Source: VAXT01 sp035318925 (GTDB taxonomy: Bacteria > Actinomycetota > Thermoleophilia > Gaiellales > Gaiellaceae). Taken from it: a stretch of 64,000 nt of DNA. This document shows positions 16,692 to 24,696 of this stretch, piece after piece. The translations under genes were made by a program, and so were the position numbers. How positions within the stretch are numbered: position 1 is the first letter of the stretch; each line of letters opens with the position of its first letter. A model generated the notes under the pieces. It was not told where the DNA came from. It searched no databases and saw nothing but the letters and a program-made list of their open reading frames with translations. The stretch covers positions 25,680-89,679 of the forward strand of contig DATHDS010000015.1 of assembly GCA_035318925.1 (NCBI GenBank), read 5' to 3'.

Positions 16692-17460
16692 ACGGGAGCG
16701 AATCGTCGCGTTCCTGAGGGAGCTCGACCGGCGCTCCGCAGAGCTGGAGGCGGCGTTTCGCTTCGGGACGGCCTACCTCCACTCCCAGCTGCCCCGCGTC
16801 TGGAGCCGCAACTACCTCGTGGCCGACACCGACCTCGACGAGGCGTCGGCCGAGCTGCTCGCGGACGAGGCCAACCGCATCCTGGGCGAGGCCGGCATGC
16901 GACATCGCAAGGTCGAGCTCTACGACGAGGAGGCCGGCGCTCGGCTCGAGCCGGGGTTTCGCGAGCTCGGCTGGGACGTGCACTGCGACGTGCTCATGGT
17001 CGCGCGGCGCGAGCCCGATCGCACCGTTGATCTCGCACAGGCCGAGGAGGTCTCGATCGAAGAGCTCGAGCCGGTCTGGGCCGAGGGCATCCGCAGCGAG
17101 CCCTTCGGCGCCGACGAGGAGGTCGTCCGACAGCTCGTCGCCAACAAGCGGGTCGTCGTCGCGGCAAGAGAGACCGCGTTTTTCGCGGCTCGCATCAACG
17201 GTGCCATCGGGAGCTATTGCGATCTCTACTCGGACGGAAGCACCGGCCAGATCGAGGCGGTGATGACGCTCGAGCAGTTCCGCAACCGCGGCCTCGCCCG
17301 CGCTACGGTCTCGTGCGCGCTGGCGGCATCGCGCGCAGCCGGCCACGACCTGACGTTCCTCATGGCCGACCGGGACGATTGGCCGAAGGAGCTCTACCGG
17401 AAGCTCGGCTTCGACGAGATCGGCCGCGTGTACGAGTTCGTCCGGCCCGCGGCGAAGTAG
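16684..17460 (+). CDS. GNAT family N-acetyltransferase
   Basis: 258-aa protein. The N-terminal half has no clear family match and may be a degenerate GNAT domain. The C-terminal half has the acetyl-CoA binding pattern VMTLEQFRNRGLARATVSCAL (Q-x-x-R-x-x-G-x-A variant) near residue 200, and ends ELYRKLGFDEIGRVYEF. Substrate unknown. ATG 16684 overlaps the NDH-2 stop by 8 bp, so it is coupled to it; a TTG two codons earlier is also possible. Confidence 0.8.
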   Translation: MTERERIVAFLRELDRRSAELEAAFRFGTAYLHSQLPRVWSRNYLVADTDLDEASAELLADEANRILGEAGMRHRKVELYDEEAGARLEPGFRELGWDVHCDVLMVARREPDRTVDLAQAEEVSIEELEPVWAEGIRSEPFGADEEVVRQLVANKRVVVAARETAFFAARINGAIGSYCDLYSDGSTGQIEAVMTLEQFRNRGLARATVSCALAASRAAGHDLTFLMADRDDWPKELYRKLGFDEIGRVYEFVRPAAK

Positions 17461-17490
17461 CATCGCGGCGACTCTACGGAGGAGGGACTG

Positions 17491-17673
17491 ATGGGGCTAG
17501 GAGATCTCTGGAACCGACTCACCGGCGGCGACAAGGCCGAGCGCGTCGAAGAACAGCTTCAGGAGGATCGCGCCGAGCAGCCGGCGGCGGTTGAGGACTA
17601 CGAGGCCATGAAGGACGATGTCGCCGCCCAGGAGCATGTCCTCGGGGGCGAGGTGCCCGACAGCGACGAATAG
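17491..17673 (+). CDS. Small acidic protein of unknown function, 60 aa
   Basis: Short hydrophilic protein rich in Glu, Asp and Gln, without signal peptide or Cys. A strong ribosome binding site (GGAGGAGGG, 5 bases before the ATG) supports real translation, unlike most genes here, which rely on overlaps. It follows the GNAT gene by 30 bp. No known family recognised. Confidence 0.6.
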   Translation: MGLGDLWNRLTGGDKAERVEEQLQEDRAEQPAAVEDYEAMKDDVAAQEHVLGGEVPDSDE

Positions 17674-17712
17674 CCCGGGTCAAATGCGGATCGATCGCCG
17701 CCTCGCAGTGGA

Positions 17713-18594
17713 TCAGCTGTGCCACATGACGGCCCAGCCGTCGGCCGCGTACACCAGGTGCCGCTGGAACGTCGTCGGCTCGATCAAGTAGATGCCTGCC
17801 GGCTCCGAGCCGTCGCCACATCCGCCAGGCAGCAAATTGACGACCGCTTGGCCGCGGCTGGACCACCCCAACGGAATCGATTCCGGCGCCTTCTTCCAGT
17901 CTCGTTCGCCCGTAACAGCCCGCATGCGCCCGGTCGCAACGTCGATGAAGAAGGAGGTCGGCTCCTCACAATCGGCGGACCAGAGCGCCAACAGGGTCTT
18001 CCCGTCCGGCGAGAGCGCGGCGCTCTGCCACAGGCCGTCCGCGAGTGGTCCACGATACGCACGCGGCCCACGATACGCACGCGGCGGAGCGCCGGTAATC
18101 GTTCTCATGCGCCCGTGGTCCAGAACCTCGATGGTCGCGGGATGAACCGTGCTCCTCACGCTCGGACCGCAGACGAGATACCAGCGTTGGCCTTGGTTCG
18201 CCTCCGCCCGACAGTCTCGCGAAAGCCCAGCAGGCTTCGCCGAGGGAGTGGACGAGACCGCGCGGAAGGACACGAACCGGCGTGTCTTCGGGTCGAGGAT
18301 GAACCGCCGCCCATGCTCGCGCAGGATCACCTTTCCCTGTAGCAGCTGGGACTCGGCGTCGATGTCAAACGTAGGAGAGATCCGAGCGACGACCTGGCCG
18401 TCCAAACCCACCATGAGGAGCGCCTTCGGTACGCGAGCCCAGTTGCGCCTGATGACGACTCCCTCGGCCGGAACACCACCGATCGCCGTCAGCGATGTGC
18501 CGATGCCCGTCGATCGCGTCGGATTCTCCGCCGCCTTCGAGCTACAGCTGATGGCGACCAGAGCAAGCAAGACAACGCTCGACGCGTATCGCAC
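17713..18594 (-). CDS. Predicted lipoprotein with beta-propeller-like repeats
   Basis: 293-aa exported lipoprotein. From GTG 18594 the product begins with a signal peptide and lipobox LVAIS-C. Segments such as LSPDGKTLLALWS and IDVATGRMRAVTG resemble WD40/TolB-like propeller blades, so a beta-propeller is likely; function unknown. Codons for RAYRGP occur twice in a row because of an exact 18-bp tandem duplication at 18050-18085. The frame is open much further upstream, but that part is antisense to the ligD end and carries no start of its own. Confidence 0.72.
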   Translation of the reverse strand: MRYASSVVLLALVAISCSSKAAENPTRSTGIGTSLTAIGGVPAEGVVIRRNWARVPKALLMVGLDGQVVARISPTFDIDAESQLLQGKVILREHGRRFILDPKTRRFVSFRAVSSTPSAKPAGLSRDCRAEANQGQRWYLVCGPSVRSTVHPATIEVLDHGRMRTITGAPPRAYRGPRAYRGPLADGLWQSAALSPDGKTLLALWSADCEEPTSFFIDVATGRMRAVTGERDWKKAPESIPLGWSSRGQAVVNLLPGGCGDGSEPAGIYLIEPTTFQRHLVYAADGWAVMWHS

Positions 18595-18635
18595 GCCACG
18601 ATTCTCGCAAGCCGATGTAACCCCTCTGTAACGAG

Positions 18636-20966
18636 TCAGCGCACTGCTTTGAGCGCTGCTGACAGCGACTGCTTGGTCTTCAGCACGCCTGCGAAGAGGT
18701 CGCCGTGCTTCTCGATCCGGGCGAGCGCGACTTCCATCGTGAACGCCGCCGGATCGAGCTTGTCGTTCACCTCGTCCCAGCGCAGCGGCGTCGAGACCGG
18801 GGCGCCTTCTTTCGGGCGCACCGAGTAGACCGACGCGATCGTCTTGCCCTCGCCGTTCTGGTTCGAGTCGATCAGCACCCCGCGGCGCTTCGCCTTCGAC
18901 CACTCGGTCGTCACGAGCCCGCGGTGCGTGCGCGCGAGCGCGCCGGCAATGATCGCGGAGAACTCGCGCGTGTCGGCGTACGTGTAGCGGCGCGCGATCG
19001 GGACCAGGACGTGGATCCCGTCGGCGCCGCTCGTCTTGACGAAGCTTTCCAGGCCAAGCGTGTCGAGTACCTGCTTCACGAGCAGCGCGACCTGGACGGT
19101 CTCCGGGAAACCGACGTCGGGCGACGGGTCGAGGTCGAAGAGCACCCAGTCAGGCCGGTCGGGCTTGTCGATCCGCGAGTACCACGTGTTCAGGTCGATG
19201 CAGCCCATGTTCACCATCCAGAGGAGCGCGAGCTCGTCGCTCACGATCGGCGCTTCGATCCGGCGCTTCTGGCGCGGCTTGTCCCGCGTCGAGACGACGA
19301 TCGAGGCCGTCCGTATCCACTCCGGCATGCCCTTCGGCGCATCCTTCTGGAAGAAGAACTTCCCCTGCCAGCCGTCGGGATAGCGCTTCATCGTGAACGG
19401 CCGGTCCTTGAGATGGGGGACGAGCGCCGGCGCCGCGCGGCGGTAGTACGAGAGCAGGTCGCCTTTCGTAATCCCCTCCTCGGGCCAGAAGGGCTTGTCC
19501 AGGTTGGAGAGCTTGAGCATGCGCTTGCCCCTGCGGATCACGTCTTCCATCGGCTCCGGTCCCTCGCGGTGCACTTCGGTGGCCGCCTTGTCCTGGCGCA
19601 GGCCCTTGTAGGCCGGCGCACGCAGCCGGCCGTCGTGGGTCCATTCGACGAACTCGACTTCCGCGACGAGCTTCGGCTCGACCCAGATCACGTCGCCCTT
19701 CCGTATGCGCGGCATCTTGGGGGCGTTCTCGAACGGCGAAGTGTCGCGCTCGAGCGGCTTCAGCTTCCCGAGGAGCCGGTCGATCTCCTGGTCGTTGAAC
19801 CCGGTCCCGACGTTCCCGGCGTAGATGAGCTCCTTCCCCTCGTACATGCCGAGCACCAGCGCACCAAGCGTTCCCTCACGCCGCCCCTGGCCACGCGTGT
19901 ACCCGGCGATCACAAACTCCTGTCGGCCGTGTCCCTTGATCTTCAGCCAGTCCCGCGACCGCTTGCCGGGGAGATACTGCGAGCCTAGGCGCTTCGACAT
20001 GATTCCTTCGAGGCCCTGTGCGTTTGCGGCCGCGAGCAACGCCTCGCCATCTTCGAAGCCCTCCGAGAAGCGCACCGTTTTGTTGCGTTTGTCGAGCAGC
20101 TTCTCGAGCCGTTTGCGCCGCTCCTCGATCGGGAGGTCGATGATCGGCTCGCCCTCGACCTCGAGCAGGTCGAAGAGGTAGTAGACGATCGGCGTCCCGC
20201 TCTTGGCCTGCTGCATCGCGGAGAAGCTGGGACGTCCGTCCTCGTCGAGCGCGCAGACCTCGCCGTCGACCACGCAGTCGGGCGTCTTCAGAGCTTTCAC
20301 GAGCTCCTTCGAAACATTTTCGAAGCGTTGGGTGTAGTCCTGGTTTTTTCGGGACCTGAGATCCGGATCACCGCCTGAGACCGTCGCGATGATCCGATAG
20401 CCGTCCCACTTGATCTCGTGGAGCCAGCCGTCGCCCTTCGGGACGGCGTCGGCGAGCGTGGCGAGCATGGGCTGGTACCTGCGCAGCTTCCGTGCGGCGG
20501 GCGCCGCGTCGTCCTTCTTGCGGACGATCAACCAGTTGCGCTCGTCGCCGGACAGATGCGCCGGGACGAGCGCGTAGGTGCCCTCGAGCCGCTTCCCGTG
20601 CAGCCGGACCGTGAGGCCGCCGTCGGGCTTCTCCTCGACGAGCTCGTAGGTGCCCGTGTCCCAGATCTCGACCGTGCCCGCGCCGTACTGGCCCTTCGGG
20701 ATCTCACCGTGGAACGTCGCGTACTCGAGCGGGTGGTCCTCGACGTGGACGGCGAGATGCTGCTGGCCCGGCTCCAGGGGAATGCCCTTCGGGACTGCCC
20801 AGCTCGCGAGCGCGCCGTTCCGCTCGAGACGGAAGTCGTAGTGCAGTCGGCGGGCATCGTGGCGCTGCACGACGAAGATCGGCTCCCGGCCGCGCTTGCT
20901 TCCGCCGAACGGCTCGGGCGTCTTCTTCGGGTCGCGCTTGCGCTTGTACTCGGCCAGCTTGGCCAT
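18636..20966 (-). CDS. ligD: Multifunctional ATP-dependent DNA ligase LigD (PE-LIG-POL)
   Basis: Non-homologous end joining enzyme of 776 aa with all three domains, in the order of Pseudomonas LigD. An N-terminal 3'-phosphoesterase has RRLHYDFRLE near 40 and DHPLEYATFHGEIPKGQYG near 77. A central ATP-dependent ligase has the adenylation motif EIKWDGYR near 197 and nucleotide-binding VDGEV. A C-terminal primase-polymerase has FDLDPSPDV near 635 and SGADGIHVLVP. The Ku partner is not encoded in the window, although ligD and ku are often adjacent. Its 229-bp upstream gap holds two hairpins and three DnaA-box-like sites. Confidence 0.95.
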   Translation of the reverse strand: MAKLAEYKRKRDPKKTPEPFGGSKRGREPIFVVQRHDARRLHYDFRLERNGALASWAVPKGIPLEPGQQHLAVHVEDHPLEYATFHGEIPKGQYGAGTVEIWDTGTYELVEEKPDGGLTVRLHGKRLEGTYALVPAHLSGDERNWLIVRKKDDAAPAARKLRRYQPMLATLADAVPKGDGWLHEIKWDGYRIIATVSGGDPDLRSRKNQDYTQRFENVSKELVKALKTPDCVVDGEVCALDEDGRPSFSAMQQAKSGTPIVYYLFDLLEVEGEPIIDLPIEERRKRLEKLLDKRNKTVRFSEGFEDGEALLAAANAQGLEGIMSKRLGSQYLPGKRSRDWLKIKGHGRQEFVIAGYTRGQGRREGTLGALVLGMYEGKELIYAGNVGTGFNDQEIDRLLGKLKPLERDTSPFENAPKMPRIRKGDVIWVEPKLVAEVEFVEWTHDGRLRAPAYKGLRQDKAATEVHREGPEPMEDVIRRGKRMLKLSNLDKPFWPEEGITKGDLLSYYRRAAPALVPHLKDRPFTMKRYPDGWQGKFFFQKDAPKGMPEWIRTASIVVSTRDKPRQKRRIEAPIVSDELALLWMVNMGCIDLNTWYSRIDKPDRPDWVLFDLDPSPDVGFPETVQVALLVKQVLDTLGLESFVKTSGADGIHVLVPIARRYTYADTREFSAIIAGALARTHRGLVTTEWSKAKRRGVLIDSNQNGEGKTIASVYSVRPKEGAPVSTPLRWDEVNDKLDPAAFTMEVALARIEKHGDLFAGVLKTKQSLSAALKAVR

Positions 20967-21044
20967 ACAGGCCTAGCTTGCCTTGTGAGCGCGCTGCACG
21001 GAATGTTTCAAGATCGGCGGGCCGGAAAGATCACAACAGAGAGA

Positions 21045-21121
21045 CAGGACGAATACGTCCTGAAAAACTCAGCCCTACACCAGGGGGTCAGCGTTCGAGA
21101 CCGGCTTTCGGGCCGGTCTCG
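21045..21121. terminator. Two hairpins in the accA-ligD gap
   Basis: Two perfect inverted repeats lie between accA and ligD: CAGGACG-AATA-CGTCCTG at 21045-21062 and CGAGACCGGC-loop-GCCGGTCTCG at 21096-21121. Neither has a good U-tract on the minus strand, the direction of transcription here. They may end the accD-accA transcript or lie in the ligD leader. Confidence 0.45.
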
Positions 21122-21147
21122 ACGCATTCAGGGGCTGGGGGAAACAC

Positions 21148-21189
21148 TGTGGATGCTGTGGATATCGAGACGCCCCATTCTGTGGAAAA
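21148..21189 (+). promoter_or_regulatory. Three DnaA-box-like 9-mers upstream of ligD
   Basis: Three same-direction sequences close to the consensus TGTGGATAA: TGTGGATGC (21148), TGTGGATAT (21157, directly adjoining) and TGTGGAAAA (21181), matching at 7, 8 and 8 of 9 positions. They sit just downstream of the accA stop, about 22 kb from the origin. Binding by DnaA is a prediction only. Confidence 0.4.
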
Positions 21190-21195
21190 AACGGC

Positions 21196-22164
21196 TCAGG
21201 AACCAGGCTGGAGAGCCGGTTCGGCCGCTCTGGCCGTGTAGATGCCCAGCCGGCGGTACCGGTCGCGCCGTTCCGCACGAAGCTCCTCACCGGGAATCCC
21301 GACCAGCTCGTCGAGGTTCCGGCCAAGCGCCGCTCCGAGCATGCGTGCGGACTCGTCCGGGTTCAGGTGGGCTCCGCCCTGGGGTTCCGTCACGATCTCG
21401 TCGATCACGCCGAGCTCGAGGCAGTGCACCGCATCCGGCTTGAACGCGGAGGCAGCCTTCCTCGCCTCACCGGCGTCCCGCCAGAGAATGGCGGCGCAGC
21501 CTTCGGGCGTGATCACCGAGTAGATCGCGTTCTCCTGCATCAGCACACGGTCGACGAGGCCGATCGCGATCGCTCCGCCTGAGTTTCCCTCGCCGATCAC
21601 GCAGGCGACGATCGGAACGGTCAGCCGGGCTAGCAGCGCCTGTGAACGGGCGATTGCACCGCCCTGGCCGTGCTGCTCGGCAGCGACACCAGGGTAGGCA
21701 CCCGGAGAGTCGAGGAAGGTCACGATCGGGAACCCGTGGCGCTGCGCGATCTCCATCATCCTCATCCCCTTGCGGTAGCCCTCGGGATGCGGCATGCCGA
21801 AGTTCCGCCGCGTGCGCTCGTTGATGTCCCGCCCCTTCTGCTGGCCGATGACGGCGATCGTCCTCCCGCCGAAGCGGGCCAGGCCGGTCACGAGCGCGGG
21901 ATCCTCCGCCCGTGCCCGGTCGCCGTGGAGCTCGACGAAGTCCTCGAAGAGCCGCTCGACGTAGTCGAGGGTGTACGGCCTTTGCGAGTGGCGGGCCAGC
22001 TCGACGGAGCGCCAGATCTCCTCGTCGGTCGGCTCGGCCTCGATGCGCTCGAGCTGTCGCTGGAGCCGCTCGAGCTCGCCGGAGAGCCGGGTCCCTCGGA
22101 GGAGCGGCAGGCTGCGGAGGCGGCTCAGCCGCTCGCGCAGGTGTCGCTCGGCCTCATTCGCCAT
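21196..22164 (-). CDS. accA: Acetyl-CoA carboxylase carboxyltransferase subunit alpha
   Basis: Alpha half of the carboxyltransferase that makes malonyl-CoA, the first step of fatty acid synthesis. 322 aa from ATG 22164. Typical segments are DFVELHGDRARAEDPALVTG near 85, IGQQKGRD, PHPEGYRKGMRMM near 140, DSPGAYPGVAAEQHGQ near 165 and EGNSGGAIAIG near 205. The start overlaps accD by 11 bp. Many actinobacteria instead fuse both halves in AccD-type acyl-CoA carboxylases, so separate accA and accD, as in E. coli, are worth noting. No biotin carboxylase or BCCP gene is in the window. Confidence 0.92.
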   Translation of the reverse strand: MANEAERHLRERLSRLRSLPLLRGTRLSGELERLQRQLERIEAEPTDEEIWRSVELARHSQRPYTLDYVERLFEDFVELHGDRARAEDPALVTGLARFGGRTIAVIGQQKGRDINERTRRNFGMPHPEGYRKGMRMMEIAQRHGFPIVTFLDSPGAYPGVAAEQHGQGGAIARSQALLARLTVPIVACVIGEGNSGGAIAIGLVDRVLMQENAIYSVITPEGCAAILWRDAGEARKAASAFKPDAVHCLELGVIDEIVTEPQGGAHLNPDESARMLGAALGRNLDELVGIPGEELRAERRDRYRRLGIYTARAAEPALQPGS

Positions 22165-23005
22165 TGGAGAAGAGTCGCAGAACGCGGCCGAGGTAGGGCC
22201 GGAGCTCCGTCCTCGGCACGATCGCGTCGAGGTGGCCGAAGCGGAGGTTCGCCTCGGCGAGGCCGAAATCATCCGGAAGCTTCTCGCGAGTCGTCTGCTG
22301 AACGACCCGGGGGCCGGTGAACGCAAGCAGCGCGCCGGGCTCGGCGATCATCACGTCGCCGAGGCTCGCGAAGCTCGCCAGCACGCCGGCCGTCGTCGGG
22401 TGCGTCATGACGCTGATGAACCCGCAGCGTGCGTCGCGGAGGTCCTCGATCGAGCACACCGTTTTCGGTAGCTGCATCAGGGAGAGGATGCCCTCCTGCA
22501 TGCGCGCACCGCCCGAGGCGGTGACGGTGACCAGGGGCACCCTGCGCTCGACCGCGCTCTCACACGCCCGCGAGAGCTTCTCGCCAACGACGCTCCCCAT
22601 CGAGCCGCCCATGAACGCGAAATCCATCACGGCCAGCTCGCAGGCCTGCTCCTCGATCGCCGCCTGCCCGATCAACATCGCGTCGCCGAGGCCGGTTGAG
22701 ACCTCCGCCTCGGCCAGGCGCTCCGTGTACGGCCGCAGATCGAAGAAGCCGAGTGGATCCTCGGACCGGAGCTCGGCCGCCTCTTCCTCGAACACACCCT
22801 CGTCCACCAGCTGCTCGATCCGCGCTCGTGCCCGCACCGGGAAGTGGTAGCCGCACTGCGGACAGACGCGCAGGTTCGCCTCGAGCTCGTCCTCCCGGTA
22901 GTGCGAGTCGCACGACGGGCACGTGTTCGGGTGCGCCTTGCCGTCCTGCCGCTGCTCCGGCAGGTTCTTGTGCTCGATGGAGACGTCGATGCGGGGCTCG
23001 GCCAA
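22154..23005 (-). CDS. accD: Acetyl-CoA carboxylase carboxyltransferase subunit beta
   Basis: Beta half of acetyl-CoA carboxylase carboxyltransferase with the bacterial zinc ribbon CPSC...CPQC near residues 25-50. Other landmarks: MDFAFMGGSMGSVVGEKL near 140 and TVTASGGARMQEG near 170. No ATG or GTG is available in front of the zinc ribbon. The best start is TTG 23005 (AEPRIDVSIEHKNL), 8 bp after the stop of the tandem GNAT gene, giving 283 aa. It overlaps accA by 11 bp. Confidence 0.9.
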   Translation of the reverse strand: MAEPRIDVSIEHKNLPEQRQDGKAHPNTCPSCDSHYREDELEANLRVCPQCGYHFPVRARARIEQLVDEGVFEEEAAELRSEDPLGFFDLRPYTERLAEAEVSTGLGDAMLIGQAAIEEQACELAVMDFAFMGGSMGSVVGEKLSRACESAVERRVPLVTVTASGGARMQEGILSLMQLPKTVCSIEDLRDARCGFISVMTHPTTAGVLASFASLGDVMIAEPGALLAFTGPRVVQQTTREKLPDDFGLAEANLRFGHLDAIVPRTELRPYLGRVLRLFSNGE

Positions 23006-23013
23006 GGCTTCGA

Positions 23014-23922
23014 TTATCCCTGAACTTTCTCGAGGATCAGATTCGTCCTGGCCACGTGCATCCCGGCCCGCTCGTAGACACGCACCGCGCCCGCCGGATT
23101 CTCGGCGTCGACGCCGAGGCCCACGCGCTCGAGACCGCGGCTCGCACACTCGCTGAACGTCTGCCGGAGCAGAGCCGTTGCGAGCCCGCGTTGCCGGAAT
23201 CTCGGCAGGACGCCGAGGATGCACACCCAGCCCAGGCCGGGCTCGTTCTCGGACTCTCGCGTGATCGCGATGCCGGCGAGCTCGTCGCCCGCCTCGGCGA
23301 GGAACCAGAGCGAGGGGTCGAATCCGGGGTCCTTCAGATACCAGTGCGACCACACGTCGAAGGGCTCGTGCGCGAACATCCAGGTGTCTGCAAAGGACGC
23401 CATCTGGGCCTCGTAGACGCGCTCCTCCTCGCCCGTGCGCATCGTCCGCACGGTGAAGCCCTCCGGCCACTCCGGCTCAGGAGCCCCGCCGTCGAGGCTG
23501 ATCTCCATGCGATAGCCGTGGCGGATCACTCGGTAGCCCGACTGCTCGAAGGCGCCGCGGACCACATGATCTGCTTCCGAGGTGTAGCCGAGGAGCCCGG
23601 CGCCCGGCTTCTTCTCGGAGGCCCTCAACTCGATCGCCTCCAGGAGAGTCCGCAGGTGCTCCGCCTCGAGCCCTCTCACGTCGAGCCAGACGTGCTCGCC
23701 GTGCACGCCGAGAGCGGCGTAGCCGAGGAGAGAGCCGTCAACGGATTCGGCGAGGAGGACGTCACGCTCGAAGTCCCGGTCCGGGGACTCCCAGTACTGA
23801 AGGAGCTGGGAAGCCGATTCGTCGTCGACACCGTGCAGCAGGCGCGAGTGCTCGTTCAGGAGCCTCGCGGCCGCGTCGACCTCCTCCATGCGAGCTGGGC
23901 GCACGGTGAACGTTTCGCTCAT
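23014..23922 (-). CDS. Tandem GNAT acetyltransferase (MshD-like)
   Basis: 302-aa protein with two GNAT domains. The second is intact, with LGVLPRFRQRGLATALLRQTF near 225 for acetyl-CoA and VDAENPAGAVRVYERAGMH near 265. The two-domain layout and this C-terminal stretch resemble mycothiol synthase MshD, which acetylates Cys-GlcN-Ins. Other two-domain GNATs look alike, so mycothiol synthesis is not proven and no other msh gene is seen. The ATG overlaps the upstream HAD gene stop as ATGA. Confidence 0.78.
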   Translation of the reverse strand: MSETFTVRPARMEEVDAAARLLNEHSRLLHGVDDESASQLLQYWESPDRDFERDVLLAESVDGSLLGYAALGVHGEHVWLDVRGLEAEHLRTLLEAIELRASEKKPGAGLLGYTSEADHVVRGAFEQSGYRVIRHGYRMEISLDGGAPEPEWPEGFTVRTMRTGEEERVYEAQMASFADTWMFAHEPFDVWSHWYLKDPGFDPSLWFLAEAGDELAGIAITRESENEPGLGWVCILGVLPRFRQRGLATALLRQTFSECASRGLERVGLGVDAENPAGAVRVYERAGMHVARTNLILEKVQG

Positions 23923-24584
23923 GCCGGCACCAGCTCGTCGAGGACGTCCGGCAGATCGGAGAGGTCGGAAAGCTCCCGGTCGGGCTCGGGCCCGGCCTGC
24001 TCGGCGAGCCGGTTGATCCACACGGAGCGCAGGCCGAGCTCTCGGGCCGGCGCGATGTCGTGGAAGAGGCTCGCTGCGACGTGGACGTGCCGCTCGCGCT
24101 CCGCCGTCGTCGCCTCGAAGAAGTGCTCCCAGTGGGCGTGGCCCGGCTTGTACGAGCGGACGTCCTCGGCGACGACCGTGAGATCGATCGGCACTGCGAG
24201 CTGTCGTTGCGAGGCGGCGATCAGGTCGCGGTCGGTGTTCGAGAGGATCGCGAGCTGCCAGCCGCGCTCACGGAGCTCGGCGAGAGCGGCCGGGACTTCT
24301 GAAAACGGCGGCCAGCTCGGTAGCGAGTGGGCGAACGCGCCCGCCTCGCCCTCGGGGATCTGGATCCGCTCGTCCTGGGCGAGCCGCTCGAGCGCGAGCG
24401 ACAGCACCTCGCGATAGCTCCGGAACGGCTCGGACTCGAGCTCGGGCTCGAGCTCGTGGTAACGCTCGAGCAACCGAGGCGCCTGCTCGACGCCGAAGAT
24501 GCGTTCGAGCTCGGTACGGATCCCGAGGTTCCAGTCGATCAGGGTCCCGTAGCAGTCGAACGTTGCCCAGCGCGGAGCGGCCAT
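23919..24584 (-). CDS. HAD hydrolase, 2-haloacid dehalogenase type
   Basis: 221-aa HAD protein. Motif I FDCYGTLIDW, motif II ILSNTDRDLI near 118, motif III Lys in VRSYKPGHAHW near 145, then VAASLFHDIAPARELGLRSVWINR. The FDCYGTL start and motif III region are usual in L-2-haloacid dehalogenase-like proteins, but substrate cannot be assigned. Coupled to the tandem GNAT gene (ATGA). The 112-bp gap to fabF shows no clear signal. Confidence 0.8.
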   Translation of the reverse strand: MAAPRWATFDCYGTLIDWNLGIRTELERIFGVEQAPRLLERYHELEPELESEPFRSYREVLSLALERLAQDERIQIPEGEAGAFAHSLPSWPPFSEVPAALAELRERGWQLAILSNTDRDLIAASQRQLAVPIDLTVVAEDVRSYKPGHAHWEHFFEATTAERERHVHVAASLFHDIAPARELGLRSVWINRLAEQAGPEPDRELSDLSDLPDVLDELVPA

Positions 24585-24696
24585 GACGCTGAAGCCTAGT
24601 TATGGCGCGCCCGGCCTCCTCCCCACGACGAGCATATTCCGGAAATCCGCACATGTCTGTGCCGGCTTTGTGTCGAAACTGAGGCGGCGGAGGGGC

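Noticed and set aside
21148..21189. This DnaA-box cluster as the replication origin
   Set aside because: The origin gene set, AT-rich DNA and trio motif are at 43-45 kb; no AT-rich stretch is seen here.
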